A DNA stretch of 53,492 bases from Actinosynnema pretiosum (GTDB taxonomy: Bacteria > Actinomycetota > Actinomycetes > Mycobacteriales > Pseudonocardiaceae). The stretch lies in contig NZ_JAMTCF010000035.1 in NCBI RefSeq assembly GCF_024171695.1, positions 1-53,492 of the forward strand, given 5' to 3'. The position numbers were made by a program, and so were the translations under genes. The notes under the pieces were generated by a model. It saw only the letters and a program-made list of their open reading frames with translations. It was not told where the DNA came from and did not search any database. Positions 23,843 to 32,103 of the stretch are shown piece after piece (position 1 is the first letter of the stretch; each line of letters begins with the position of its first letter).

Positions 23843-24424
23843 TCAAGGCTTCCGCGAAGGCCGTCCCGGCGGCATCCGGTACACCCGCCGGAACCCGGCG
23901 CCCTCGTTGTACCGCCGCTCCAGCTCCGCCACGTACGCAGCCACCGCCGGGTTCACGATGTCCGCCAGGCTCCGCACCCCGGACCCCGGTTCCCGCGCGG
24001 CCAGGTACGTCGCCGCCGCGCGCGCCCGCTCCAGCACGTCCCGGTCGAAGTTCACCGTCCGCTGCACCCGCCGCCCCGGCCCGCTCGGCGACACCACGTG
24101 CTCGGCCACGTGCTCGACCACGTGATCGACCGCCGACCCGACCGCCGACCCGCCGCTCACCGGCCCGACCGCCGACCCGGCCACCGCTGCGGCGGCCTGC
24201 CCGACGACCTGTCCCACGACCTGCTCCGCCGCCCGCTCGACGACCCGCTCCGCCTCGCGTTCGGCCGCGTCCCCGAGGGTCTGTTCGGGCGCGGGCGCGG
24301 TCGCCGCGACCGTGATCTCGTTCACGCCGCCCGAGATCCCCCCGGCGCCTCCCCCGGCGCCTCCGCCGGTGATCTCCACGACGCTCGTGGCTGTCTCGGG
24401 CACGGCTTCGGGCGGCTTGGCCAT
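23843..24424 (-). CDS. Probable ribbon-helix-helix DNA-binding protein
   Basis: The 193-residue product has a long Gly/Ala/Glu/Val-rich N-terminal part (1-115, of low complexity, including GGGAGGGAGGISGGVN and AEREAERVVERAAEQVVGQVV) and a compact C-terminal domain: RRVQRTVNFDRDVLERARAAATYLA, SLADIVNPAVAAYVAELERR. A strand (QRTVNF) followed by two helices with an N-P motif is the pattern of ribbon-helix-helix proteins such as Arc, MetJ and plasmid centromere binders; the tail is basic (GRPSRKP). ATG 24424 is preceded by GAGGAGG. It is divergent from the secretion operon and an AT-rich palindrome lies between (24649-24664). ParA is not present nearby. Confidence 0.6.
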   Translation of the reverse strand: MAKPPEAVPETATSVVEITGGGAGGGAGGISGGVNEITVAATAPAPEQTLGDAAEREAERVVERAAEQVVGQVVGQAAAAVAGSAVGPVSGGSAVGSAVDHVVEHVAEHVVSPSGPGRRVQRTVNFDRDVLERARAAATYLAAREPGSGVRSLADIVNPAVAAYVAELERRYNEGAGFRRVYRMPPGRPSRKP

Positions 24425-24648
24425 CTGCGAGCCTCCTCGGCGAGGTAATCCGGGCCACACGACCGTTCAGGGGGCGCGTGCCCTGCCGAACGGGTCACTC
24501 GACGTCAACAGCAGCCCAAAGAGCCCTCGCCGGTGCGCACGTTGCGTCACCTGCGTGCCTGCATCCGGGTGAACTGTCCCGGCAATCGGGAGAATCCGGG
24601 CTAGCCGGTTCTCCGCCGCTCGACTCGGACCCATTATGGCTGTGAGTC

Positions 24649-24664
24649 AGATTAGACGTAATCT
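24649..24664. promoter_or_regulatory. AT-rich palindrome upstream of the secretion operon
   Basis: AGATTA-GACG-TAATCT forms a perfect 6-bp dyad in a GC-rich neighbourhood, 150 bp upstream of the first gene of the operon. It is a plausible operator, perhaps for the divergent ribbon-helix-helix protein. The rest of the 389-bp gap (24425-24813) shows no gene or RNA that I recognise. Confidence 0.45.
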
Positions 24665-24813
24665 ACGTCGGAGGGAACGGGCCTTGATCATCGACGGAGC
24701 GCCAGCACGCCGGTGCGCCTCGTGACCGAGACGTGTTCTACTCGACAGCGCACGACCCCGGCGCACCCCCCTCGGTCCGCCGGGTGGAGTCCTGCGTACT
24801 ACAGGAGTACGAG

Positions 24814-25089
24814 ATGACCGCCATGTCCCTGGTAACACTCGCGCAGCAAGCCCCCTCGCTGGGCACAACAGGCGTGCGGCAGTGGATTCTCGACAACCTC
24901 GTCCCCCTGCTCCTGCTGACCGTGGCGGTCCTGCTGCTGTGGCTCGGCGGCGGCAAGGGCGACAACGCCGGGGTCATGCGGCGACTCGGCGGAGTGATCA
25001 TCGCGCTGGCCATAATCGGACTGGCCGTCACGACGAACGCGGGCGCCGACATCGGCTCGTGGATCGCCGGCCTGTTCACCGGCGGGTGA
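24814..25089 (+). CDS. Small two-helix membrane protein, VirB2/TrbC-like
   Basis: The 91-residue product has two membrane helices: LDNLVPLLLLTVAVLLLWLG (about 27-46) and RLGGVIIALAIIGLAVT (about 57-74), joined by a short charged loop (GGGKGDNAGVMR). It has no cleavable signal that I can define. The size and layout fit the small pilin-like subunit (VirB2) of type IV secretion systems, which is the position it has in this operon, although sequence alone cannot prove it. ATG 24814 is preceded by AGGAG at 8-12 nt. The next gene follows after four bases. Confidence 0.65.
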   Translation: MTAMSLVTLAQQAPSLGTTGVRQWILDNLVPLLLLTVAVLLLWLGGGKGDNAGVMRRLGGVIIALAIIGLAVTTNAGADIGSWIAGLFTGG

Positions 25090-25093
25090 CCAG

Positions 25094-25594
25094 GTGCGGG
25101 TGCGCACTGACGACGAGGTCTACCGGGTCGACGCCGTCTGGCTCGGCCCGCCCAAGGCGACCTTCCCGTGGCGCGCGCGCTACGTGGCCTGGGGCGTCGG
25201 GATCGCGGTCTTCCTGCTCGTGCTGACGGTCGAGCGGCAGGTCGGCATCGGCTTCGGGTTCTTCAGCACGGCGTGGGCGCTGATCGGCACGGTGCTGATC
25301 ACGAGGTTCATCACCTCGCGGATCAACCACGAGCGCCCGCTGTCCGCCGCGATGACCATGCTGAGCCGCGAGCTGACCGCGCCCCGCGAGCGGACCTCCG
25401 GCGCGGGCGGCGCGGCCAGCGCCGCCCGCCTCAGGGTGTCCCGCGAGCGACCCCGCAAGCGCCCGAAGGGCGTCAAGCGCGCCGAGCGCGAGCAGCGCCG
25501 CCGCGCGCAGGACCAGCAGAAGCGCCGCCAGCAGCAGGACCGCCGCCAGCAACGCCGTAAGAAGGAGGTTCGCGGTGTTCGGACGCCGGCGTGA
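25094..25594 (+). CDS. Two-helix membrane protein, VirB3/PrgI-like
   Basis: The 166-residue product starts with an inner-facing segment (VRVRTDDEVYRVDAVWLGPP), has two membrane helices (YVAWGVGIAVFLLVLTV, about 30-46, and GFFSTAWALIGTVLITRFI, about 53-71) and a very basic C-terminal tail (about 100-166, Arg/Lys/Gln-rich, RRRAQDQQKRRQQQDRRQQRRKK). VirB3/PrgI-type subunits have two N-terminal helices and dock the VirB4 ATPase at the membrane. The GTG start at 25094 follows the preceding stop by four bases. Its 3' end overlaps the ATPase gene by 20 nt. Family assignment rests on topology and operon position. Confidence 0.6.
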   Translation: MRVRTDDEVYRVDAVWLGPPKATFPWRARYVAWGVGIAVFLLVLTVERQVGIGFGFFSTAWALIGTVLITRFITSRINHERPLSAAMTMLSRELTAPRERTSGAGGAASAARLRVSRERPRKRPKGVKRAEREQRRRAQDQQKRRQQQDRRQQRRKKEVRGVRTPA

Positions 25595-28442
25595 CCGGGA
25601 CCGCCGCAACGCGCCGCACGTCGCCCAGCACGCCGCGCCGGGCGACACCCGCGGCCAGTCGTCCAGCGGCAAGCGCGCGCGCCGCCTGACCGGCGAGCAG
25701 GTGATCCCCAGCTACACCCCGTCCATCGCCGCCCGGACGATCGACGGGCACCTGCTGCGCACCGGCCAGGAGGTGTACGCCTGGTACAAGCTCGCGCCGC
25801 AGCGCTGGTCGTTCCGCTCCGACTCGCAGCGCCAGGACCTCATCGCCGCGATCGCGGGCCAGTACGCCGAGCTCCAGGGCCGCTGGATGCACCTGCGCGT
25901 GACGACCCGCCCCTACCCCATCAGGATGTGGGCCGAGGCGCACGTCCACAACGCCGTTCGGCGGCTTCCGGACACCCCCGGCGCGCTCAGCTTCGACGAC
26001 TACATGGTCGGCGAGCAGCAGCAGCTGATGGGCCGGTCCATGGCGGAGAAGGAGGTGTACCTCGGCGTCCAGGTCCAGACCCGCAACATGATGGACCGCG
26101 CCGTCGAGCGCGCCGCCCCCGTGCTGCGCCGGGTCTTCCCGGACGCGGTGGACGCCGAGCTGGTCGCCATCGAGTCCGAGGTCGACCACCTCGACCAGGT
26201 CATCGGCTCCGCCGGGCTCGAAGGCCGCCCGGTCACCGCCGAGGAGATGTCCTGGCTGATGCACCGGTCCTGCTCGCTGGGACTGCCCGCCCCGCGCAAC
26301 CTGCCCGCCGTGCCGGGCGCGCCGTGGGAGCCGGAGGACCTGGCCAGCTTCACCGACGCCGCCGACTTCCACCAGGAGCCCTACTCGCCCACGGTCACCG
26401 TGCGCGGGCGCACCGGCTCCAACGCGGGCATCCGGCGCAACGTCGCCGTGCTCACCGTGGGCCTGATGCACGGCCTGCAGATCCCCGAGATCGACGACCC
26501 GTGGGTGCAGCGCGCCGACCGGCTGCCCGCCTCCGTGGAGTGGTCGGCCCGGATCTACGTGCGCCGCCCCGAGGAGGTCGCGGGCGAGCTGCAGCGGCAG
26601 ATGAACAAGGTCCGCTCGCAGGTGCGGCACTACACCGACGAGCACGAGCTGGAGCCGCCCCAGTCGCTGTCCCGCCAGGCGGGCCGGGTGCTGGAGATCG
26701 ACGACGAGATGACCTCGGGCTTCACCTCGCTGGGCACCCGCGTGCGCTCGTGGTGGCGCCTCGCGGTGTCCGGGCCGAACGAGCGCGAGGCGCTGCGCCT
26801 GGCCCAGGCCCTGCTCGACCTGTACAAGCCGAAGGTCGCCATCGAGCACCCCGAGGCGCAGTACGCGCTGGCCAGGGAGTTCATCCCCGGCGAGGCGCTG
26901 TCGTCCTCGGCGTACCTGCGGCGCGGCTCGGTGCTGTGGGCGGCGTCCTCGGTGCCCACGGCCACCGCCGAGGTCGGCGACCGGCGCGGCATCCTGCTGG
27001 GCGAGACGGTCACCGCGACCCGCCGCCCGGTGGCGTGGGACCCGTGGATGGCGCAGGAGCTGCGCGACTCGTCCGGCCTGAGCGCGCTGGTCGCGGGCCT
27101 GGGCGCGGGCAAGTCGTTCCTCGGCGGCGGCATCGTCTACAAGACGCTGCGCTCCGGCGCGCACTGGACGCTGCTCGACCCGTCCGGCCCGCTGGCCGCG
27201 CTGTGCGAGCTGCCCGAGCTGCGCCCCTACGCCCGTCCGATCAACCTCCTCAACGCCCAGCCCGGCATCCTGAACCCCTACCGGGTGGTGGCCGAGCCGC
27301 AACTAGAGCACTTCATGGACGAGGACGACCCGGAGCGGGCCTGGCGGCGCGAGCGCGCGCTGGCCGCGGCCACCCGCCGCCGCCTGGTGCTGGACGCGCT
27401 GAGCGGCCTGCTGCCCTACGAGGTGGCCCGGCTGCCGCAGACCAGGATCGTGCTGCTGCGCGCGGTCCGCACCGTCGGCGGCCGTCCCGACGCGCACCCC
27501 GGCCAGGTGTTCGACGCGCTGCGCCGCGACGCCTCCGAGCACCACGAGCACGCCGTGGTGGTCGCGGACTTCCTGGACGAGCTGCGCGAGCGCATGTCGC
27601 TGCTCATCCCCGAGGACGACGACGACCCGTACCGCGACCAGCGCGACGACCGGCTGACCGTGCTCACCATGGCGGGGCTGAACCTGCCGAAGGACGGCGT
27701 GGGCCGCGAGCACTGGACCGACGCCGAGGCGCTCGGCGTGGAGATGCTGAACCTGGCCGCCTGGCTCACCCAGCGCTCCATCTACGAGCGGCCCAAGGAC
27801 CTGCGCAAGGGCGTCTGGATCGACGAGGCGTTCTTCCTGTCCGAGGTGCCGACCGGCCGGGTGCTGATGAACCGGTTCGCCCGCGACTCGCGCAAGTGGA
27901 ACGTGCGCGTGCTGCTGTCCAGCCAGATCCCGGCCGACTTCCTCAAGATCCAGGGCTTCGTGGCCCTGCTGGACTCGGTGTTCGTCGGACGGCTGGACGA
28001 CGACCAGGCGCAGGCCGACGCGCTGCGGCTGCTCAAGGTGCCGGTGGGCGTCGGCTACGAGCAGGTCGTGGCGAGCCTGGGCCGCAGGCCCGGCGGCGCG
28101 CGCAACGCGACCGAGCGGGACCGGGCGCCGCGCCAGTTCATCTTCGCGGACGGCGCGGGCGGCGTGGAGCGGATCAAGATCGACTTCTCCGGCCCGCACC
28201 TGGAGCACCTGCGCCAGTCCCTGGACACCACCCCGGACGCGCTGCGCGAGAGCGCCGCGGCGGCCGAGGCGCAGGCGGTGCTCCCGGCCCAGGACCCGCT
28301 CGCGTACGACGACAGCTATCCCGACGAGGACTACGACGACGAGTTGGCGGCCGACCTGGAGGTCGGGCTCGCCGACGACCTGGTCGACTCCGCGCACGGT
28401 GAGGGAGGAAACCGCCGAGGCGGTCGGGAAGGTGCGGCATGA
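25575..28442 (+). CDS. VirB4/TraC-like secretion ATPase
   Basis: The 955-residue product is the motor of the presumed secretion apparatus. The first 450 residues are a divergent N-terminal domain. Walker A (GLGAGKSF) falls near residues 508-515 and Walker B (GVWIDEAFF) near 746-753, followed by a sensor-like VLLSSQIPADFL. The late C-terminal region (about 830-955) is variable and acidic (DDSYPDEDYDDELAADLE). GTG 25575 is chosen because AAGGAGG lies about 7-13 nt upstream. It overlaps the upstream gene, and its own stop overlaps the next ATG (ATGA). No VirD4-type coupling ATPase was found, so substrate delivery is unexplained. Confidence 0.85.
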   Translation: MFGRRRDRDRRNAPHVAQHAAPGDTRGQSSSGKRARRLTGEQVIPSYTPSIAARTIDGHLLRTGQEVYAWYKLAPQRWSFRSDSQRQDLIAAIAGQYAELQGRWMHLRVTTRPYPIRMWAEAHVHNAVRRLPDTPGALSFDDYMVGEQQQLMGRSMAEKEVYLGVQVQTRNMMDRAVERAAPVLRRVFPDAVDAELVAIESEVDHLDQVIGSAGLEGRPVTAEEMSWLMHRSCSLGLPAPRNLPAVPGAPWEPEDLASFTDAADFHQEPYSPTVTVRGRTGSNAGIRRNVAVLTVGLMHGLQIPEIDDPWVQRADRLPASVEWSARIYVRRPEEVAGELQRQMNKVRSQVRHYTDEHELEPPQSLSRQAGRVLEIDDEMTSGFTSLGTRVRSWWRLAVSGPNEREALRLAQALLDLYKPKVAIEHPEAQYALAREFIPGEALSSSAYLRRGSVLWAASSVPTATAEVGDRRGILLGETVTATRRPVAWDPWMAQELRDSSGLSALVAGLGAGKSFLGGGIVYKTLRSGAHWTLLDPSGPLAALCELPELRPYARPINLLNAQPGILNPYRVVAEPQLEHFMDEDDPERAWRRERALAAATRRRLVLDALSGLLPYEVARLPQTRIVLLRAVRTVGGRPDAHPGQVFDALRRDASEHHEHAVVVADFLDELRERMSLLIPEDDDDPYRDQRDDRLTVLTMAGLNLPKDGVGREHWTDAEALGVEMLNLAAWLTQRSIYERPKDLRKGVWIDEAFFLSEVPTGRVLMNRFARDSRKWNVRVLLSSQIPADFLKIQGFVALLDSVFVGRLDDDQAQADALRLLKVPVGVGYEQVVASLGRRPGGARNATERDRAPRQFIFADGAGGVERIKIDFSGPHLEHLRQSLDTTPDALRESAAAAEAQAVLPAQDPLAYDDSYPDEDYDDELAADLEVGLADDLVDSAHGEGGNRRGGREGAA

Positions 28443-30367
28443 CGCTGCTCTCGCTCGTGGCCGCGCTGTCCGTCGCGCTGTGGGCCTGGCGGCGGAACGC
28501 GCGTGAGGCAGGACCGGCGGGCCGGGGCCGCTGGCGGGCGATGGCGGTGGTCGTCGCGCTGGTGGGCCTCCAGGTCGTCATCGGCGCGCCCGCCGCGACC
28601 GCCGCGACCTGCGGCGAGGCGCCCAACCCCGAGCGGCCCGGCTCCGGCATGGTCGGCGCGATCGACCCGCCGCTGGGCAACGGCCTCCCCGACACCCCGT
28701 ACGACCGCTACAGCTACGCGGGCATGGTCTGGCACACCTACCAGACCACCTGCTCGGTGGTGCCCGACTCCGGTGCGGTGATCGACACCTGGATGGGCAA
28801 CGAGCTGTTCAACATCGGCAAGAACATCGTGGGCGCCACCAACGCGCTGCACTACACGGTGATGGGCCGGGGCCTGCTGGTGCCGCTGGACGAGGCGGTC
28901 GAGTCGGGCGTGCAGCGCGTCTACGACAACGTCTACCTGCGCTGGTTCGGCCTGGTCGCGCTGGTCCTCGCGGTGCTGATGTTCCGGCAGATCTGGCAGG
29001 GCGACCTGGCCGCGATCTCCAAGCGCGGGCTGTGGGCGCTGGCCGCCATGTGGCTGGCGACGTCGACGCTCGCGCTGCCGCAGTTCTACACGTTCCTCGA
29101 CGGCACGCTCGTCACCAAGACCTCGGAGATCCAAGCGGGCTTCCTGGAGTCCCCGGAGAAGGACGACGCGCTGCACGTGCTGCCGTCCCGGCTGCACGAC
29201 GCGGTGGTCTACCAGACCTGGCTGCGCGGCGAGTTCGGCACGCCCGACGCGCCGCAGGCCACCGAGTTCGGCCCCAGGCTGCTGGCCGCGCAGGCCTGGA
29301 ACCTGGACGAGATGGCCGAGCAGAAGGACGGCGACCAGACCGCGCTCGACGCCAAGAAGAACGACTTCAAGGCGATCTACACCGAGCTCGGCCCCACCCA
29401 GGGCTACTTCTCCGGCGCGGACGGCGGTCGCACCGGGGCGGGCTTCCTGTCGCTGCTCCAGGCGGTCGCGTTCTCGCTGTTCCAGCTGTTCGCGAAGGCC
29501 GCGGTGCTGCTGGCCCAGCTGCTGCTGCGCATCCTCACCCTCGCCGGTCCGCTGATCGGCCTGGTCGCGCTGCTGCACCACGAGCTGCTGCGCAAGGTCG
29601 CCCGCGCCGCCGCCGTGACCGTGTTCAACGTGCTGATCCTGGCGGTGCTGGCGGGCACCCACGCCCTGCTGCTCCAGGCGATCTTCAACGCGTCCGGGCT
29701 GTCGCTGCTGACCCGCACCATGCTCGGCCTGATGCTCACCGTGGTCTGCTTCATGATCGGCAAACCGCTCGGCCGGATGTGGCAGATGGTCGAGATGTCG
29801 GTGGGCACGGCGGGCAGCGCGCTGCCGATGAAGGGCGGCGTGTTCTCCCGGCTCGGCAGGCGCAAGGACACCGGCCCGACGCCCCAGGAGGAGTTCTGGG
29901 AGACGGTCAGGGACGGCGACGACGACGGTCCCGAGGTGCCGCAGCGCGGCTCCCAGCGGATCCGCCCCGAGGCGGCCAACCCGGCCGTCGTCAGCGCCAC
30001 CGCCCAGCGGCTCGACCGCGACGGCTCCGGCTCCGGCTACGCCTCCAGCGGTTACGGCTCGTCCGGCTACAGCGGCCAGAACGAGCTGCCCTCCCGCGCG
30101 CAGCCCGCGCTGCCCTCGGGCGGCGGCCAGGCCGCGCTGCCCGCCGGGCGCGCCTCGCGGGTCGTGGACACCCCGCCGGTCGCCGACCGGGGCTGGGACC
30201 GGGTGGACGACGCGGTGCTCGTGCCGTCCCGGTCCACCACCTACGCCACGCGGGTCGACCCCGGCCCGATCACCAACCCGCGCGCGTCCGAGACCGAGGT
30301 CGTCGCGGGCAGGCAGGTGCACGTGATCTACCGGCCGTCGCGCGGCCTGGAAGTCAGGGATGGCTGA
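28439..30367 (+). CDS. Polytopic membrane protein, VirB6/TrbL-like
   Basis: The 642-residue product has an N-terminal hydrophobic stretch and a second one near 34-58 that ends in a signal-like APAATAATCG, then a soluble region of about 100 residues (containing a CGEAPNP and a TYQTTCSVVPDSG cysteine pair). A helix bundle follows: FGLVALVLAVLMF (about 168-180), LWALAAMWLATSTLAL, a cluster at about 340-420, LTRTMLGLMLTVVCFMI near 425-441. The last 190 residues are polar and rich in Ser/Gly/Tyr. The position after the VirB4 ATPase and the topology support a VirB6-type channel. Its stop shares one base with the next ATG (TGATG). Confidence 0.7.
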   Translation: MTLLSLVAALSVALWAWRRNAREAGPAGRGRWRAMAVVVALVGLQVVIGAPAATAATCGEAPNPERPGSGMVGAIDPPLGNGLPDTPYDRYSYAGMVWHTYQTTCSVVPDSGAVIDTWMGNELFNIGKNIVGATNALHYTVMGRGLLVPLDEAVESGVQRVYDNVYLRWFGLVALVLAVLMFRQIWQGDLAAISKRGLWALAAMWLATSTLALPQFYTFLDGTLVTKTSEIQAGFLESPEKDDALHVLPSRLHDAVVYQTWLRGEFGTPDAPQATEFGPRLLAAQAWNLDEMAEQKDGDQTALDAKKNDFKAIYTELGPTQGYFSGADGGRTGAGFLSLLQAVAFSLFQLFAKAAVLLAQLLLRILTLAGPLIGLVALLHHELLRKVARAAAVTVFNVLILAVLAGTHALLLQAIFNASGLSLLTRTMLGLMLTVVCFMIGKPLGRMWQMVEMSVGTAGSALPMKGGVFSRLGRRKDTGPTPQEEFWETVRDGDDDGPEVPQRGSQRIRPEAANPAVVSATAQRLDRDGSGSGYASSGYGSSGYSGQNELPSRAQPALPSGGGQAALPAGRASRVVDTPPVADRGWDRVDDAVLVPSRSTTYATRVDPGPITNPRASETEVVAGRQVHVIYRPSRGLEVRDG

Positions 30368-31005
30368 TGCCGATCAGGACCAACCGCGGGCGCGCCGCGG
30401 TCTACCGCAGGCTCTGGGGCTGGCCGCTGCGCTCGCCCAACCACCTGGCCATGACCGTGGTCGGCCTCGCCGCGCTGGTGATCGCCGCCAGCGTGCTCGT
30501 GCCCCAGTTCACCGACCGGGGCGCGCAGGCCCGCCAGGGCGGCGAGGCGACGCTGGGCACGTCGTCGGGCCAGCAGCAGCCGGGGCAGGGCACCCAGGTC
30601 GGCGTGCTGCCCACCTCCACCACGGCCCCGCCGCAGACCAAGGAGCCCGCGCCGACCCGGCCGTCGCCCGCGACGACGGGCAGCGACGTGGTGGTGCCCG
30701 CCGAGGCGCAGCTGGTCGTCGAGTCGTGGCTCGACAAGTGGGCCGACCACCCGGCGGGCACGACGAACGAGAAGTGGCTCAAGGGGTTGGAGCCGTTCAC
30801 CTCCGAGGAGCTGCTGCCCAACCTGAAGTCGGTCGACCCCGCCCTGGTGCCGGTGGTGATCAAGGGCGAGGTGAAGCGGATCTCCGCAGGCAGCGCGTCC
30901 GCGGAGTTCGAGGCGGAGGTGGAAACCGGGAAGATGGTGATCACTGTGGTCAAGTTCCCCGATCCCGCCGGCTGGCGAGTGCACAAGTACGACAAGGTGG
31001 GGTGA
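30367..31005 (+). CDS. Single-pass membrane protein, VirB8/TcpC-like
   Basis: The 212-residue product has a basic N-terminus (MPIRTNRGRAAVYRRLWGWP), one membrane helix at about 29-47 (MTVVGLAALVIAASVLV), a Pro/Thr/Gln-rich linker (about 55-105) and a C-terminal outer domain (about 110-212, PAEAQLVVESWLDKW to KFPDPAGWRVHKYDKVG). A short-tail, one-helix, NTF2-like outer domain is the plan of VirB8 and TcpC. The domain alternates strand and helix in a way that suits this fold, though similarity is too weak for certainty. It is joined to its neighbours by a 1-bp overlap and a 1-bp gap. Confidence 0.6.
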   Translation: MPIRTNRGRAAVYRRLWGWPLRSPNHLAMTVVGLAALVIAASVLVPQFTDRGAQARQGGEATLGTSSGQQQPGQGTQVGVLPTSTTAPPQTKEPAPTRPSPATTGSDVVVPAEAQLVVESWLDKWADHPAGTTNEKWLKGLEPFTSEELLPNLKSVDPALVPVVIKGEVKRISAGSASAEFEAEVETGKMVITVVKFPDPAGWRVHKYDKVG

Positions 31006-31006
31006 G

Positions 31007-32020
31007 ATGCTCAAGGTCGCGGTGACGGCCGTTGTCGCGGTCGTCGTGGTCGCCTTCGCGACGTTCAACGGTGTTTCGCAGATCATCAACGACTCATCAC
31101 CGGCCGTGGACGAGAACGGCCGCATCCTCCGGGTGGCCTCCAGCTGCAACGCCGCGATCGGCCCGTGGAACGCCGCCGACGGCGCGGGCAAGGGCGAGTA
31201 CGACGCCAGCAGGCTGAACGACGAGCAGCGCGGCACCGTCGCCAAGATCATCTCCATCGGCCAGGAGCGCAAGCTCCCCGCGCTCGCCTGGCAGGTGGCG
31301 ATCCAGGCGGGCATGACCGAGTCCGGGCTGCGCAGCCTGGACTACGGCGACCGGGACTCGCTGGGCATCTTCCAGATGCGCCCCTCCATGGGCTGGGGCA
31401 CGCCCGCCCAGGTGACGGACCCGGTCTACGCGATCAACAAGTTCTACGACGTGCTGGCCAACGTGCCGGACTGGGAGGAGCGCCGCCCCGGCGACTCCGC
31501 CCAGCGGGTCGAGCGCTCGGCCTACCCGGACCGGTACCACAACTGGGAGGCCATGGCGGCCTTCCTGATCGGCGAGCTGGGCAACGTGCCCGACCCGGCG
31601 GGCTGCGGCGAGGGCGAGGGCAAGGCGCTGCTGGCGTCCGGCGCCGCCGGTGGCGCGATCGAGTTCACCAAGCAGCAGCTCGGCGAGCCCTACCTGTGGG
31701 GCGGCAACGGCCCGGACGCCTGGGACTGCTCCGGCATCCTGGTCAAGGCGTTCGGCAGCGTGGGCGTCACCATCCCGCGCGTGGCCAACGACCAGTACAT
31801 GCGCGGCGGCGCGCACCTGCCGATCGCGGACGCCAAGGCCGGTGACCTGATCTTCTGGGCCAGCGACCCGTCCGACCCGGTCTCGGTGCACCACGTCGGC
31901 ATGTACCTGGGCGACGAGGAGTACATCCACGCGCCGCAGACCGGCGACGTGGTGAAGATCAGCAAGCTGAACCGGGACTACCACGAGCTGATGCCGCTGG
32001 CCGTCCGGCCCGGTGTCTGA
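31007..32020 (+). CDS. Lytic transglycosylase / NlpC-P60 peptidase fusion, VirB1-like
   Basis: The 337-residue product has an N-terminal membrane anchor (about 3-22, VAVTAVVAVVVVAFATF), a lysozyme/transglycosylase-like domain (about 80-195, with QAGMTESGLRSLDYGDRDSLGIFQMR) and a C-terminal NlpC/P60 domain (about 210-337) with catalytic Cys in DAWDCSGILVKAF, a first His in VHHVGMYLG, and a final His or Asn in EYIHAP. Such peptidoglycan hydrolases open the wall for conjugation or secretion machines. It starts one base after the previous stop. The pair of activities would cut both glycan and peptide cross-bridges. Confidence 0.88.
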   Translation: MLKVAVTAVVAVVVVAFATFNGVSQIINDSSPAVDENGRILRVASSCNAAIGPWNAADGAGKGEYDASRLNDEQRGTVAKIISIGQERKLPALAWQVAIQAGMTESGLRSLDYGDRDSLGIFQMRPSMGWGTPAQVTDPVYAINKFYDVLANVPDWEERRPGDSAQRVERSAYPDRYHNWEAMAAFLIGELGNVPDPAGCGEGEGKALLASGAAGGAIEFTKQQLGEPYLWGGNGPDAWDCSGILVKAFGSVGVTIPRVANDQYMRGGAHLPIADAKAGDLIFWASDPSDPVSVHHVGMYLGDEEYIHAPQTGDVVKISKLNRDYHELMPLAVRPGV

Positions 32021-32039
32021 GCGGGGAGCGCGGGGCGGT

Positions 32040-32081
32040 CCGACCGTCCCCGCGCCACCCGACCGTCCGCCCCGACCGTCC
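32040..32081 (+). repeat. Three CCGACCGTCC units in a short gap
   Basis: Copies lie at 32040-32049, 32059-32068 and 32072-32081 between two genes of the secretion operon. They share ACCGTCC with the repeats upstream of jetA. They may be a lineage-specific intergenic motif or chance in GC-rich spacer DNA. Confidence 0.45.
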
Positions 32082-32103
32082 GCGTCGTGCTGAGGGAGGC
32101 ACC

